Assembly: GCF_035918235.1 (NCBI RefSeq)
Contig: NZ_CP109485.1
Span: forward strand, 7,541,001-7,605,000
Direction of reading: 5' to 3'
Source of the DNA: Streptomyces sp. NBC_01445
GTDB taxonomy: Bacteria; Actinomycetota; Actinomycetes; Streptomycetales; Streptomycetaceae
Length of the DNA stretch: 64,000 bases
A model generated the notes under the pieces. It was given only the letters and a program-made list of their open reading frames with translations, did no database searches and had not been told where the DNA came from. This document shows positions 33,092 through 41,537 of the stretch, piece after piece; the stretch's first letter is position 1, and each line of letters starts with the position of its first letter. The position numbers were made by a program, and so were the translations under genes.

Positions 33092-34186
33092 ATGAGTGAG
33101 CGCGCGGTGCTGCACGTGAAGGGGCGGGTCCTCGTCGGACCCGACGACGTCAGGGACGAGCTGTGGGTCGTGGGCGGGCGGGTGACGTACGACCGGCCTG
33201 CCGGGCCCGGCCTCGACATCACCACCGTCGACGGGTGGGCCATGCCCGGACTCGTCGACGCGCACTGCCATGTCGGCCTGGACACGCACGGCCCGGTGGC
33301 CGCCGACGTCGCCGAGAAACAGGCCCTCACCGACCGCGAGGCCGGCACGCTCCTGATCCGCGACGCGGGCTCCCCCTCCGACACCCGCTGGATCGACGAC
33401 CGCGAGGACCTGCCCAGGATCATCCGGGCCGGGCGGCACATCGCCCGCACCCGCCGCTACATCCGCAACTACGCGCACGAGATCGAGCCGCCCGAGCTGG
33501 TGGCCTACGTGGCGCGGGAGGCGAAGCGCGGCGACGGCTGGGTGAAGCTGGTCGGCGACTGGATCGACCGGGACGCGGGCGACCTGACCGCGTGCTGGCC
33601 CCGCGAGGAGGTCGAGGCCGCCATCGCTCAGGCGCACCGGCTCGGCGCCCGCGTCACCGCCCACTGCTTCGCCGAGGACTCGCTGCGCGACCTCGTCGAG
33701 GCAGGCATCGACTGCATCGAGCACGCGACGGGCCTCACCGAGGACACCATCCCGCTGTTCGCCGAGCGCGGCGTCGCGATCGTCCCGACCCTCGTCAACA
33801 TCGCCACGTTCCCGCAGATCGCGGCGGCCGGCGAGACCAAGTTCCCCCGCTGGTCTGCCCATCTGAACCGCCTGTACGAGCGCCGCTACGACACGGTGCG
33901 CGCGGCGTACGACGCCGGGGTGCCGGTCTACGTCGGCACCGACGCCGGCGGTTCGCTCCCGCACGGCCTGGTCGCCGGGGAGGTCGCCGAACTGGTCAAG
34001 GCCGGACTCCCGGCCGTGGACGCGCTCTCCGCGACGGCGTGGGGCGCCCGCGCCTGGCTCGGCCGGCCCGGCCTCGAGGAGGGCGCCTCGGCCGACCTCG
34101 TGGTCTACGCATCGGACCCCCGCGCCGATGTACGGGTCCTGGCCTCGCCCCGGCGCGTAGTGTTGCGCGGCCGCATCGTGGGCTGA
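33092..34186 (+). CDS. Amidohydrolase-family protein
   Basis: A 364-residue metal-dependent hydrolase of the imidazolonepropionase/prolidase-like group. The first metal motif is MPGLVDAHCHVGLDTHG, followed by the likely carbamylated lysine in DGWVKLVGDWID. Metal-binding His residues are in RVTAHCFAED and CIEHATGL, and the catalytic Asp is in VYVGTDAGGSLPHG. The composite barrel edge at the C-terminus reads LVVYASDPRADVRVLASPRR. No signal peptide is seen and the substrate is unknown. It is divergent from the aminotransferase gene. Confidence 0.85.
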   Translation: MSERAVLHVKGRVLVGPDDVRDELWVVGGRVTYDRPAGPGLDITTVDGWAMPGLVDAHCHVGLDTHGPVAADVAEKQALTDREAGTLLIRDAGSPSDTRWIDDREDLPRIIRAGRHIARTRRYIRNYAHEIEPPELVAYVAREAKRGDGWVKLVGDWIDRDAGDLTACWPREEVEAAIAQAHRLGARVTAHCFAEDSLRDLVEAGIDCIEHATGLTEDTIPLFAERGVAIVPTLVNIATFPQIAAAGETKFPRWSAHLNRLYERRYDTVRAAYDAGVPVYVGTDAGGSLPHGLVAGEVAELVKAGLPAVDALSATAWGARAWLGRPGLEEGASADLVVYASDPRADVRVLASPRRVVLRGRIVG

Positions 34187-34519
34187 ACCGGCCGCGGGAG
34201 GACGCGGGTTGACGGAACGTGACGCCGACGCCCGCCCGCTCGTTGCACACCCTCGTGCGCGCCCGCGCGGCCGACCCGCGCGTTCGGCAAGCGCCGGTCG
34301 ACCGGGTGACAACAGTGGGATAACAGGGAACAACCGAGCCCAAAGATTCGAAGACCAGCTCGGAAACCTCACTTTGGAGTGAACTGACGTCAGGTTGCTG
34401 CCCGTTCACTCTCAGTGCGTAAAGATTCCCTGCATCGAGGCCGACGGCGCGCCCCAGCGATGTCCCCCATGGCGGGGCGGGGCCGACGGCTCCATTTCTC
34501 TCGTGGGGGTCCCATCAGC
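34187..34519. other. Intergenic region upstream of the LAETG protein gene
   Basis: This 333-bp region holds no supported gene. A small inverted repeat, TCACT (34369-34373) and AGTGA (34378-34382), lies in its middle, and GGCCGACGG occurs twice closer to the gene. The segment at about 34310-34420 is the least GC-rich and most promoter-like, but no firm -35/-10 pair was found. I did not recognise a riboswitch. Confidence 0.4.
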
Positions 34520-35452
34520 ATGCCCAGCACCACCTTCCGTACGCCCGGACGCCGCCTCGCCGCGTCGGCCGCCGCCACGGCCCTGGCAGTCGCCCCGGCG
34601 CTGCTCGCCACCGCGGGCACCGCGCACGCGACGGGCGGCCACGGCGGCAAGTCGAGCGCCGTCGTCCTGCGCACCGGCCTGAATGTCTCCCTGCTCAACA
34701 AGACCGTGAACGTCCCGCTCACGGCCACGCTCAACGAGGTGCAGGCCCCCGCCAGTGCCGAGAAGACCGCCCTCACCGTGAAGCTGGACGGCGTCGACCG
34801 CGGGCGGCCGTTCAGCGTCCTGCGGGCGGACGTGGCGACCGCGAAGGCCACCGTCGACGACCACAAGGCGGAGGGTTACAGCAACCTCGCCCACGCCAAG
34901 GTCCACATCCCGGGCCTGCCGCTGCTCTCGCTCATCGAGGTCGGCCAGGTCACGTCGAAGGCGGTCTGCGAGACGGGCAAGCGCCCCGTCGCCGAGTCGA
35001 ACGTCCTGGGCGCGGTCACGGTCCTCGGCAAGAAGGTGACCCTGTCGGCGGGCGGCACCACGGAGGTGAAGGTCCCGGGCGTGGGCGAGGTCCGGCTCGA
35101 CCTCTCGAAGACGCACACCACATCCCGTACGGCTGCCGCCTCGGCGCTCGAACTGAAGGTGTCCGTCAACCCGCTCAAGCTGAACGTGGCGGAGGTGGAG
35201 GGCACGGTGACCCTCGCCGGCGCGACCTGCGAGACGCCCGCGGCGGCGCCCTCGCAGAAGCCCCCGGCCAAGCCGGCCGACGACGTGAAGCCCCAGGGCG
35301 GCGCCGCCGAGCCGATCGCCAAGCCCGCCGCCAAGGCGGACCTCGCGGAGACCGGGGGGAACTCGATGACGCCGTACATCGCGGGCGGTGCCATCGTGCT
35401 GCTGGTCGCCGGTGGCGGAGCCGTCGCCGTCGCGCGGCGCGGGCGCTCCTGA
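34520..35452 (+). CDS. SCO1860-type LAETG-anchored surface protein
   Basis: A 310-residue exported protein destined for sortase attachment. The signal peptide has a basic start (TFRTPGRRL), a hydrophobic core and a cleavage region ATAGTAHA near residue 40. The body has paired motifs KLDGVDRGRPF, TLSAGGTTEVKVPGVGEVRLD and a Cys pair (VCETGK and ATCETP). A Pro/Lys/Ala linker precedes LAETG (275-279), a membrane segment and the tail RRGRS. Streptomyces class E sortases recognise LAxTG. The start is the ATG at 34520 with a GGGGG run about 10 bases before it. The function on the surface is unknown. Confidence 0.88.
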   Translation: MPSTTFRTPGRRLAASAAATALAVAPALLATAGTAHATGGHGGKSSAVVLRTGLNVSLLNKTVNVPLTATLNEVQAPASAEKTALTVKLDGVDRGRPFSVLRADVATAKATVDDHKAEGYSNLAHAKVHIPGLPLLSLIEVGQVTSKAVCETGKRPVAESNVLGAVTVLGKKVTLSAGGTTEVKVPGVGEVRLDLSKTHTTSRTAAASALELKVSVNPLKLNVAEVEGTVTLAGATCETPAAAPSQKPPAKPADDVKPQGGAAEPIAKPAAKADLAETGGNSMTPYIAGGAIVLLVAGGGAVAVARRGRS

Positions 35453-35474
35453 CCCGAGGGCCCGAGGGGGGACC

Positions 35475-35511
35475 GGAGGGGAGCGGAGGGGAGCGGAGGG
35501 GAGCGGAGGGG
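35475..35511 (+). repeat. 10-bp G-rich tandem repeat
   Basis: The unit GGAGGGGAGC is repeated exactly three times (35475-35504), followed by a partial fourth copy. It lies in the 3' untranslated region of the LAETG gene, immediately before the terminator hairpin. The regular GGGG runs could form a G-quadruplex in the transcript. Confidence 0.8.
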
Positions 35512-35536
35512 CGGGAGTCGGGGACTCCCGCCCCTC
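35506..35536. terminator. 14-bp perfect hairpin between LAETG gene and cobC
   Basis: GAGGGGCGGGAGTC (35506-35519) pairs perfectly with 35523-35536 around a GGG loop. It lies between convergent genes and is a likely bidirectional terminator closing the cobalamin locus. Confidence 0.8.
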
Positions 35537-35547
35537 GGCACGCCCCG

Positions 35548-36606
35548 TCAGGTGCTCGTCAGCGCCTGGTCGAGCGCCTGGAGGAACCGGCCCGTCGTCG
35601 CCCTGTCCCGCACCGCGAGACGCAGCCACTCCGTGCCGAGGCCCGGGAACGTGTCGCCTCTGCGCACCGCGAAACCCCGCTGCCGCAGCCGCGCGCGCAG
35701 CGCCGCCGCACCGGGGACCCGTACGAGTACGAACGGACCCTCCGCAGGGCCCGCCACCGACACGCCCTCCGCCGCGAACTCCGAGAGCCCCGCCACCAGA
35801 TGGGCCCGGTCGGCCGCGATCCGGTGCGCCGCGTGCGCCGCCTCCGCGAGGGCACGCGGCGACACACACGCCTCGGCCGCGGCCAGCGCCGGCGTGGACA
35901 CCGGCCACAGCGGCTGCGCCCGCTCCAGCTCCGCGATCGTGTCCGGTTCCGCCAGCACGTAGCCGATCCGCAGCCCCGCCAGCCCCCATGTCTTCGTCAG
36001 GCTGCGCAGCACCACGAGCCCCGGCACGTCGCTCCGGCCCGCGAGGGCCTCCCGCTCGCCGGGGACCGCGTCCATGAATGCCTCGTCCACCACCAACACC
36101 CGCCCGGGGCGGGCCAGTTCAGCGATGAGCGCGGCCGGGTGCAGGACCGACGTCGGGTTCGTCGGATTGCCGATCACCACCAGGTCCGCGTCCTCGGGCA
36201 CGGCCGCCGGGTCGAGCCGGAAGCCGTCCTCCTCGCGCAGCAGCACCCGGTCCACGGCATGCCCGGCGTCCCGCAGCGCCGCCTCCGGCTCCGTGAACTG
36301 CGGGTGCACCACCACCGGGTGACGGACCTTCAGGGCCCTGGCGAGCAGCACGAACGCCTCAGCCGCCCCCGCCGTGAGCAGCACCCGCTCCACGGGAAGC
36401 CCGTGCCGGCGGGCCACCGCCTCGCGGGCCGCCCGCCCGTCCGGATACGCGGCGAGCCCGCCGAGCGAGTCCGCGATGTGCTCGCGCAGCCACACCGGGG
36501 GAGTGTCCGCGCGGACGTTCACCGCGAGATCCGTGAGGTCCGCGACCGTGCCGCGGACCTCCGCGTCACCGTGGTGGCGCAGATCGTGACCGTCGTCAGT
36601 GCGCAT
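35548..36606 (-). CDS. cobC: Rv2231c-type PLP-dependent CobC (threonine-phosphate decarboxylase-like)
   Basis: A 352-residue class I/II aminotransferase-fold protein. CobC/CobD-type enzymes make the (R)-1-aminopropan-2-ol phosphate used for the nucleotide loop of cobalamin. PLP elements are VVIGNPTNPTSVLHP (Asn), VLVVDEAFMDAVPGE (Asp), and the Schiff-base lysine in LRSLTKTWGLAGLRIGY. It is the last gene of the locus and overlaps cbiX by 11 bp. The exact reaction of actinobacterial members is less certain than the family name. Confidence 0.85.
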   Translation of the reverse strand: MRTDDGHDLRHHGDAEVRGTVADLTDLAVNVRADTPPVWLREHIADSLGGLAAYPDGRAAREAVARRHGLPVERVLLTAGAAEAFVLLARALKVRHPVVVHPQFTEPEAALRDAGHAVDRVLLREEDGFRLDPAAVPEDADLVVIGNPTNPTSVLHPAALIAELARPGRVLVVDEAFMDAVPGEREALAGRSDVPGLVVLRSLTKTWGLAGLRIGYVLAEPDTIAELERAQPLWPVSTPALAAAEACVSPRALAEAAHAAHRIAADRAHLVAGLSEFAAEGVSVAGPAEGPFVLVRVPGAAALRARLRQRGFAVRRGDTFPGLGTEWLRLAVRDRATTGRFLQALDQALTST

Positions 36607-37522
36607 GCGAGTGGGAGTGCCCGTGACCGTGCGCGTGGCCGTGGTGGTCGCCGTCGTCGTCCGGGTGGAAGTGCGGCTGCTGCGGAAGCCCCACCTTGTC
36701 CTCGAAGCCCGGCAGCGCGATCCGGTACACGCAGGTGTCGCAGTTCATCCGCAGATCGCCGCGGACGGCCTCCTCGTACCGCTCCATGACCAGGTCGATC
36801 AGCTCCGGCTCCGGACCGATCACGTCGGCGGAAAGCACCTCGACGTCCGGGTGGGCCGACGCCCAGCCCTCCGTCTGCTGCTGCACCCGGTCCGGCAGGA
36901 TCCCCGTGAACAGGAAGTACGGCAGGACGACGACGCGCCGCGCGCCGAGCTTCACACACCGGTCGAGGCCCGACGGCACGTCCGGCGCGGCCAGCGACAC
37001 GAACGCCGTCTCCACGCCCGCGTAACCGCGCCCCTCCCACAGGAGCCGCGCCGCCTTGTGCACCTCGGCGTTGGCGTCCGGGTCCGTCGAGCCGCGGCCC
37101 ACCAGCAGGACCGTCACATCGGCCCGGTCCTCCGGCGTGCGCGCCCCGCCGCCCAGCGCCTCGTCGAGACGCCGCTCAAGCACCTGGAGCAGCGACGGGT
37201 GCGGACCCAGCGGACGCCCGTACGTGTAGGAGATCCCCGGGTGCCGCTCCTTCTCACGGGCGAGCGCCGCCGGGATGTCGCCCTTGGCGTGCCCCGCCGA
37301 CACCAGCATCAGCGGCACCGCCGCGAACCGGCGCACCCCGCGCTCCACGAGCTCGCCCACCGCCTCCGTCAGCGGCGGCGGCGACAGCTCGATGAAGCCG
37401 CCGGCCACGGGCAGGTCGGGACGGCGGCGGCCGAGCTCCCTGACGAAGTCGCGGAAGGCTTCGGCACCGGCCTCGTCGCGGGTGCCGTGCCCGGCGATGA
37501 GCAGAGCGGGAGGGGTGGTCAC
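36596..37522 (-). CDS. cbiX: Sirohydrochlorin chelatase, two-domain type with His-rich tail
   Basis: A 308-residue CbiX-family chelatase that inserts Co2+ or Fe2+ into sirohydrochlorin. Two homologous halves are visible: PALLIAGHGTRDEAGAEAF at the N-terminus, with AVPLMLVSAGHAKGDIP (metal-binding His), and VTVLLVGRGSTDPDAN with VVVLPYFLFTGILPDR in the second. RMNCDTCVYRIALPGFEDKVG follows, and the last 25 residues are His/Asp-rich (GHAHGHGHSHSHAH), suited to metal storage or delivery. It overlaps the cbiGH fusion by 4 bp (GTGA). Confidence 0.88.
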   Translation of the reverse strand: MTTPPALLIAGHGTRDEAGAEAFRDFVRELGRRRPDLPVAGGFIELSPPPLTEAVGELVERGVRRFAAVPLMLVSAGHAKGDIPAALAREKERHPGISYTYGRPLGPHPSLLQVLERRLDEALGGGARTPEDRADVTVLLVGRGSTDPDANAEVHKAARLLWEGRGYAGVETAFVSLAAPDVPSGLDRCVKLGARRVVVLPYFLFTGILPDRVQQQTEGWASAHPDVEVLSADVIGPEPELIDLVMERYEEAVRGDLRMNCDTCVYRIALPGFEDKVGLPQQPHFHPDDDGDHHGHAHGHGHSHSHAH

Positions 37523-39267
37523 GAGGACTCCTTATGGGTGGTGCTGGTGGTGTTGTCGGGAGCGGCGGCGGCCGGCTGCTGCCAGCGGTAGCCGCGGGGG
37601 GTGACCATGCGGCCCGCGATCCGCCGCGTGGCCGTGTTGCCGACGGTGACGACGGTCATCATGTCGACCCAGGCCGGGTCGAGTTCGCCGAGTGTGGTCA
37701 GCCGGCTCGACTCGTCGGCGCGGGACGCGTTGCGCACCACGCCCACGGGCGTGCCCGGTTCGCGGTGCCCGGCGAGGATGCCGAGGGCCTTCGGCAGCTG
37801 CCAGTCGCGACCCCGGCTGCGCGGGTTGTAGAACGTGACCACGATGTCCGCCTCGGCCGCCGCACGCACCCGGCGCTCGATGACCTCCCACGGTGTGTGC
37901 AGGTCGGACAGGCTGATCGAGACATGGTCGTGGCCGAGCGGCGCGCCCAGGATCGCGGCCGCCGCGAGCGCGGCCGTCACACCCGGTACGCCCACCACGT
38001 CGATGTCGTCGGACGCCTCGGCGAGCGCGGGCGACGCCATCGCGTACACGCCCGCGTCCCCGCTGCCGATCAGTGCGACGGCCTGCCCCTTGCGGGCCTC
38101 GGCCACCGCCGTGCGGGCCCGCTCCTCCTCGGCGCCGAGCCCGGACTCCAGGATCCGGGTGCCGGGCCGCAGGAGGTCCCTGATCTGGTCGACGTACTGG
38201 TCGAGGCCGACGAGTACGGACGCGGCGCGCAGCTCGTCGCGGGCGCGCGGCGTCACCAGGTCACGGGCGCCGGGGCCGAGCCCGACGACGGCGAGCCGGC
38301 CGCGCGGCGCGGTGCGCACGACGGCGCACGTCGCCATCGCGGGCTTCCCGTCGGCGCGCACCGACTTCCGCTTCGGTACGAGGAGTTCACCGCCGGCGAC
38401 CAGCGCGGCGGCCTCCGCCACGGAGGGCGTGCCGACGGCGTCGAGCGGCGCGTCGGACGGGTTCGGCACGGCGACTGCGGCGAGTGTCTCGGCGCCGTAC
38501 GTCACGACGGGCACACCCAACTGCGCGGCGGCCTCGACGATGCCCGGCTCACCGGCCTTGGCGTCGACGGTCGCGAGCCGCGCCACGGACAGCGGCGAGA
38601 GCCCCGCGTCCCGCAGCGTCTCGCGCACGAGCCCGAGCACCTCGTCGACCGGCGCGCCCTTGCTGGCGCCGACGCCCACGACGAGCGACGGGGGCCGCAG
38701 GACGACCTCGCGGTCGGCGGGCTCCACGGCGCGGTCGGTGACGCGGATCGTGTGCGCGGCCACCTGGTCCGGCGCGACATTTCCCGGCAGCGCGGGCAGC
38801 GGGTGGGCCGACTCGGCGTGCAGGGCGACCGGTTCACCGTCGAGGACCGCCCGGGTGACCCCGGCGACGTCACCCTCGACGGGCAGGCCGAGCGTGTCGA
38901 GCCCCGGCACGTCCACGGCGTCCGTCGCCGTGGTCACCACCGGCTCGGCCTCCAGGACGGCGGCCACCTCACGCGCGAGCGCGTTCGCCCCGCCCTCGTG
39001 CCCGCCGAGCAGCGACACCGCGAACCGCCCCGCCTCGTCGACGCACACCACGCCCGGGTCCATGTGCTTGTCCCGCAGCAGGGGCGCGACGAGCCGGACC
39101 ACGGCCCCCGTCGCCAGGAAGCACACCACCTGCTCGCACTCCGTGAACGCGCGCCGTACGGCGTCCCCCACGGAACCCTCGTACACGCGCGTACGCGACG
39201 GCCACGCCGACGCGAGCCGGTCGCGGGACACCGCCCCGGCCGCCGTGGCGGAAATCAGGCCGATCAC
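37519..39267 (-). CDS. cobJ: CbiG-CobJ/CbiH fusion: cobalt-precorrin 5A hydrolase domain and precorrin-3B C17-methyltransferase
   Basis: A 582-residue fusion. Residues 1 to about 310 are CbiG-like: IGLISATAAGAVSRDRLA, VVCFLATGAVVRLVAPLL, SLLGGHEGGANALAREV and VGVGASKGAPVDEV. Residues from about 325 are a tetrapyrrole C17-methyltransferase: LAVVGLGPGARDLVTPRA, LVGLDQYVDQIRDLL, VALIGSGDAGVYAMASP and VTFYNPRSRGRDWQLPKA. It ring-contracts and methylates the corrin precursor. The GTG start immediately follows the stop of the upstream cbiET gene (TGAGTG), and its 3' end overlaps cbiX. Confidence 0.9.
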   Translation of the reverse strand: MIGLISATAAGAVSRDRLASAWPSRTRVYEGSVGDAVRRAFTECEQVVCFLATGAVVRLVAPLLRDKHMDPGVVCVDEAGRFAVSLLGGHEGGANALAREVAAVLEAEPVVTTATDAVDVPGLDTLGLPVEGDVAGVTRAVLDGEPVALHAESAHPLPALPGNVAPDQVAAHTIRVTDRAVEPADREVVLRPPSLVVGVGASKGAPVDEVLGLVRETLRDAGLSPLSVARLATVDAKAGEPGIVEAAAQLGVPVVTYGAETLAAVAVPNPSDAPLDAVGTPSVAEAAALVAGGELLVPKRKSVRADGKPAMATCAVVRTAPRGRLAVVGLGPGARDLVTPRARDELRAASVLVGLDQYVDQIRDLLRPGTRILESGLGAEEERARTAVAEARKGQAVALIGSGDAGVYAMASPALAEASDDIDVVGVPGVTAALAAAAILGAPLGHDHVSISLSDLHTPWEVIERRVRAAAEADIVVTFYNPRSRGRDWQLPKALGILAGHREPGTPVGVVRNASRADESSRLTTLGELDPAWVDMMTVVTVGNTATRRIAGRMVTPRGYRWQQPAAAAPDNTTSTTHKESS

Positions 39268-40551
39268 TCAACTACTCCTTCGTTCAAGGAAGTCCACGGA
39301 AGTGGCGCTCTGTGCATCTGCATCAGGCCGTACGCCCCACACAAGGAACACCGGATTGGCCGCGGCGAGCCGCGAGACGTCGCCCGGCAGCGGCGCGAGC
39401 CGGGACGACTGGAGCAGAACCCCGTCGGTGACGAACCCGGCAGTGCCCAGTGCGTCCCGCACCGCGCCCACCCGGTCCACCGCCGCCACGGCGACCACCA
39501 CGGACCGTCGCGTGCGTCGGGCGCACGCCGTCACGATCGCGGTCAGCTCACGCCCGCCCCCGCCGATGAACACGGCGTCGGGGTCGCTGAGATCGGACAG
39601 GACGGTGGGCGCCGCGCCGTGCACGACGCGTACGTCGACACCGTGGGCGGCGGCGTTGTCCCGGATCCGGGCCACGCCGTCCACGGTCTTCTCGACGGCC
39701 ACGGCCGCGGCACCGAACCGCGCACACTCCACGGCGACCGAGCCGGAACCGGCCCCGATGTCCCACACCAGGTCGCCCGGGCGCGGCCCGAGCCGCGCGA
39801 GCGCGAGCGCCCGCACCTCGAACTTGGTGATCATCGAGTCGCGGTGCTCGAACTCGCCCTCGTCCAGGGCCCATCGGGACGGGGGACGGCCGGGACCCGC
39901 GAGGGTGCGCACCGGTGCGAGCACCCGCTTCTCGTCCAGGCAGAGCACCACGCTCACCGCGTCGCCCCAGTCACGGGCGGCGGCCTCCGACGGCGTGACG
40001 CGTTCAAGGCTCTCGTGGTCGGGGTCGCCGAGGCGGGACGCGACGACGAGCACGCGGTCGGCGCCGCGGTGCGCGAGTTCGGCGCCCAGCTCGGCAGGGC
40101 CCGCGCCAGGACCCGTCAGCACGGCGGTCTTCGGGTACGCGCGGCACACGTTGACCGCGGTCCGCAGGTCACGGCCGTGTGCGCTGACCACCGCCGCGTC
40201 GTCCCACGGAAGGCCGACGCGCGCGAACGCCGTCGCCACCGACGACACCCCCGGCCGCACGTCGAGCGCCGCGGACCCGAACCGCTCGGCGAGCGCCCGC
40301 ACGATCCCGAAGAACCCGGGATCGCCGGACGCCAGCACCGCGACGCCCTGACCCTTCTCGTTCTCGACGTATCGCTCGACCGCGTCCAGCGCCGGGGCCA
40401 GCGGCCCGAGCACGACCCGCTCCGCCCCGGGAGCCAGCAGCGCCCCGGCCGCGTCGAGATGACGCCGCCCTCCGACGACAAGAGCGGCGGACGACAGGGC
40501 CGGATCCGGGGACAGCGGCGCCCCCGTCCCCGTACCGAAGACCGTGATCAC
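39268..40551 (-). CDS. cobL: Precorrin-6Y C5,15-methyltransferase (decarboxylating), CobL/CbiET
   Basis: A 427-residue bifunctional enzyme. The CbiE-like N-terminal methyltransferase has VITVFGTGTGAPLS, VAVLASGDPGFFGIVRALAE and VGLPWDDAAVVSAHGRDL. The CbiT-like C-terminal Rossmann domain has MITKFEVRALALARLGPRPG, VWDIGAGSGSVAVECARFG (SAM loop) and DAVFIGGGGRELT. It methylates C5 and C15 and decarboxylates the C12 acetate. The start is the GTG at 40551, overlapping cobM by 4 bp (GTGA). Confidence 0.9.
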   Translation of the reverse strand: MITVFGTGTGAPLSPDPALSSAALVVGGRRHLDAAGALLAPGAERVVLGPLAPALDAVERYVENEKGQGVAVLASGDPGFFGIVRALAERFGSAALDVRPGVSSVATAFARVGLPWDDAAVVSAHGRDLRTAVNVCRAYPKTAVLTGPGAGPAELGAELAHRGADRVLVVASRLGDPDHESLERVTPSEAAARDWGDAVSVVLCLDEKRVLAPVRTLAGPGRPPSRWALDEGEFEHRDSMITKFEVRALALARLGPRPGDLVWDIGAGSGSVAVECARFGAAAVAVEKTVDGVARIRDNAAAHGVDVRVVHGAAPTVLSDLSDPDAVFIGGGGRELTAIVTACARRTRRSVVVAVAAVDRVGAVRDALGTAGFVTDGVLLQSSRLAPLPGDVSRLAAANPVFLVWGVRPDADAQSATSVDFLERRSS

Positions 40552-41375
40552 GACTGGGCCTGTGCGGATTTCCCGGCCCGCAGCGCCGCCCGCGCCTCGG
40601 GGTCGGCCTTGCGGAAACCGTGGAAGTGGCCCGGGTGGTAGAGGTGCGAACGCGTGCCCTCCGCGTCCAGGGCCGGGCCGACCAGGAACAGCGTGTGCTT
40701 CCACAGCTTGTGCTGCTTCACGGTCTCCTCCAGCGTGCTGATCGTGCACTTCACGATCAGCTCCTCCGGCCAGGTCGCCTGGTACGCGACGACGACCGGC
40801 GTCGACGTCGGGTAGCCGCCCTCCAGAAGCTCACGCACCAACTGCCCGCTGCGCGCCGCCGACAGGAACAGCGCCATCGTCGTGCCGTGCCGCGCGAACT
40901 CCCGCACCTCCTCGCCCGGAGGCATCGGCGTCTTGCCGCCGCCGAGCCGCGTCAGGATCACGGACTGCGCGACCTCGGGGATCGTCAGCTCGCGCTGCAC
41001 GAGCGCGGCCACCGCCGAGAACGACGAGACACCCGGGATCACCTCCGTCGCGATACCGAGCCGCGCGCACCGGTCGACCTGCTCCTGCGTGCCGCCCCAC
41101 AGCGCCGGGTCCCCGGAATGGATGCGCGCGACCCGCAGCCCGTCGCGGTGCGCCCGCTCGTACACGGCGACGACGTCCTCCAGCGACATCGTCGCCGAGT
41201 CCAGGATCTCCGCGCCCTCGCGCGCGTGGTCGAGGACCTCCTCCTGCACCAGGCTGGCCGCCCAGATGACGACATCGGCGTCCGCGATGGCGCGCGCGGC
41301 GCGGAACGTGAGCAGATCGGCGGCGCCGGGCCCGGCACCGACGAAGGTCACCTTGCCGGTGGTTGCTTCGGGCAT
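40548..41375 (-). CDS. cobM: Precorrin-4 C11-methyltransferase
   Basis: A 275-residue tetrapyrrole methyltransferase. Family motifs are VTFVGAGPGAADLLTFRAAR, VIWAASLVQEEVLDHA, VARIHSGDPALWGGTQEQVD, VIPGVSSFSAVAALVQREL and LTRLGGGKTPMPPGEEV. It transfers a methyl group to C11. The start is the ATG at 41375 with GAGAGGA upstream. It is the first gene of the second half of the cobalamin locus and divergent from the ZIP gene, so it may have its own promoter in the 162-bp gap. Confidence 0.92.
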   Translation of the reverse strand: MPEATTGKVTFVGAGPGAADLLTFRAARAIADADVVIWAASLVQEEVLDHAREGAEILDSATMSLEDVVAVYERAHRDGLRVARIHSGDPALWGGTQEQVDRCARLGIATEVIPGVSSFSAVAALVQRELTIPEVAQSVILTRLGGGKTPMPPGEEVREFARHGTTMALFLSAARSGQLVRELLEGGYPTSTPVVVAYQATWPEELIVKCTISTLEETVKQHKLWKHTLFLVGPALDAEGTRSHLYHPGHFHGFRKADPEARAALRAGKSAQAQS

Positions 41376-41400
41376 GACTGGGGTCCTCTCGGGGATGGAC

Positions 41401-41445
41401 GTCGTACGCGTGAGGATCACGCGGTCGTACACGGTTCGGTCGTAC
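41401..41445. repeat. Three GTCGTAC direct repeats between cobM and the ZIP gene
   Basis: GTCGTAC occurs at 41401-41407, 41424-41430 and 41439-41445. The last two share the longer word CGGTCGTAC. They lie in the divergent region and could be a regulator-binding array for cobM, the ZIP gene or both. Confidence 0.45.
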
Positions 41446-41537
41446 GGAGGTACGGGAGCGGTATCGGACGGGTCGGAAGGTGCGGTTCAGCCGGTCCCGG
41501 GCGTGCGCGGACAGTACCGATCCGCTAGCAAAGGACC

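Noticed and set aside
37534..40641. Very long plus-strand open frame (1035 codons) opposite cbiGH and cbiET
   Set aside because: It is an antisense shadow of strongly conserved cobalamin genes, has no domain pattern, and is rich in Arg/His/Gly as expected from reversed GC-rich codons.
41376..41537. Second cobalamin riboswitch between cobM and the ZIP gene
   Set aside because: No B12 box (AGCCAGGA-like) or GCCACTG element is visible on either strand.
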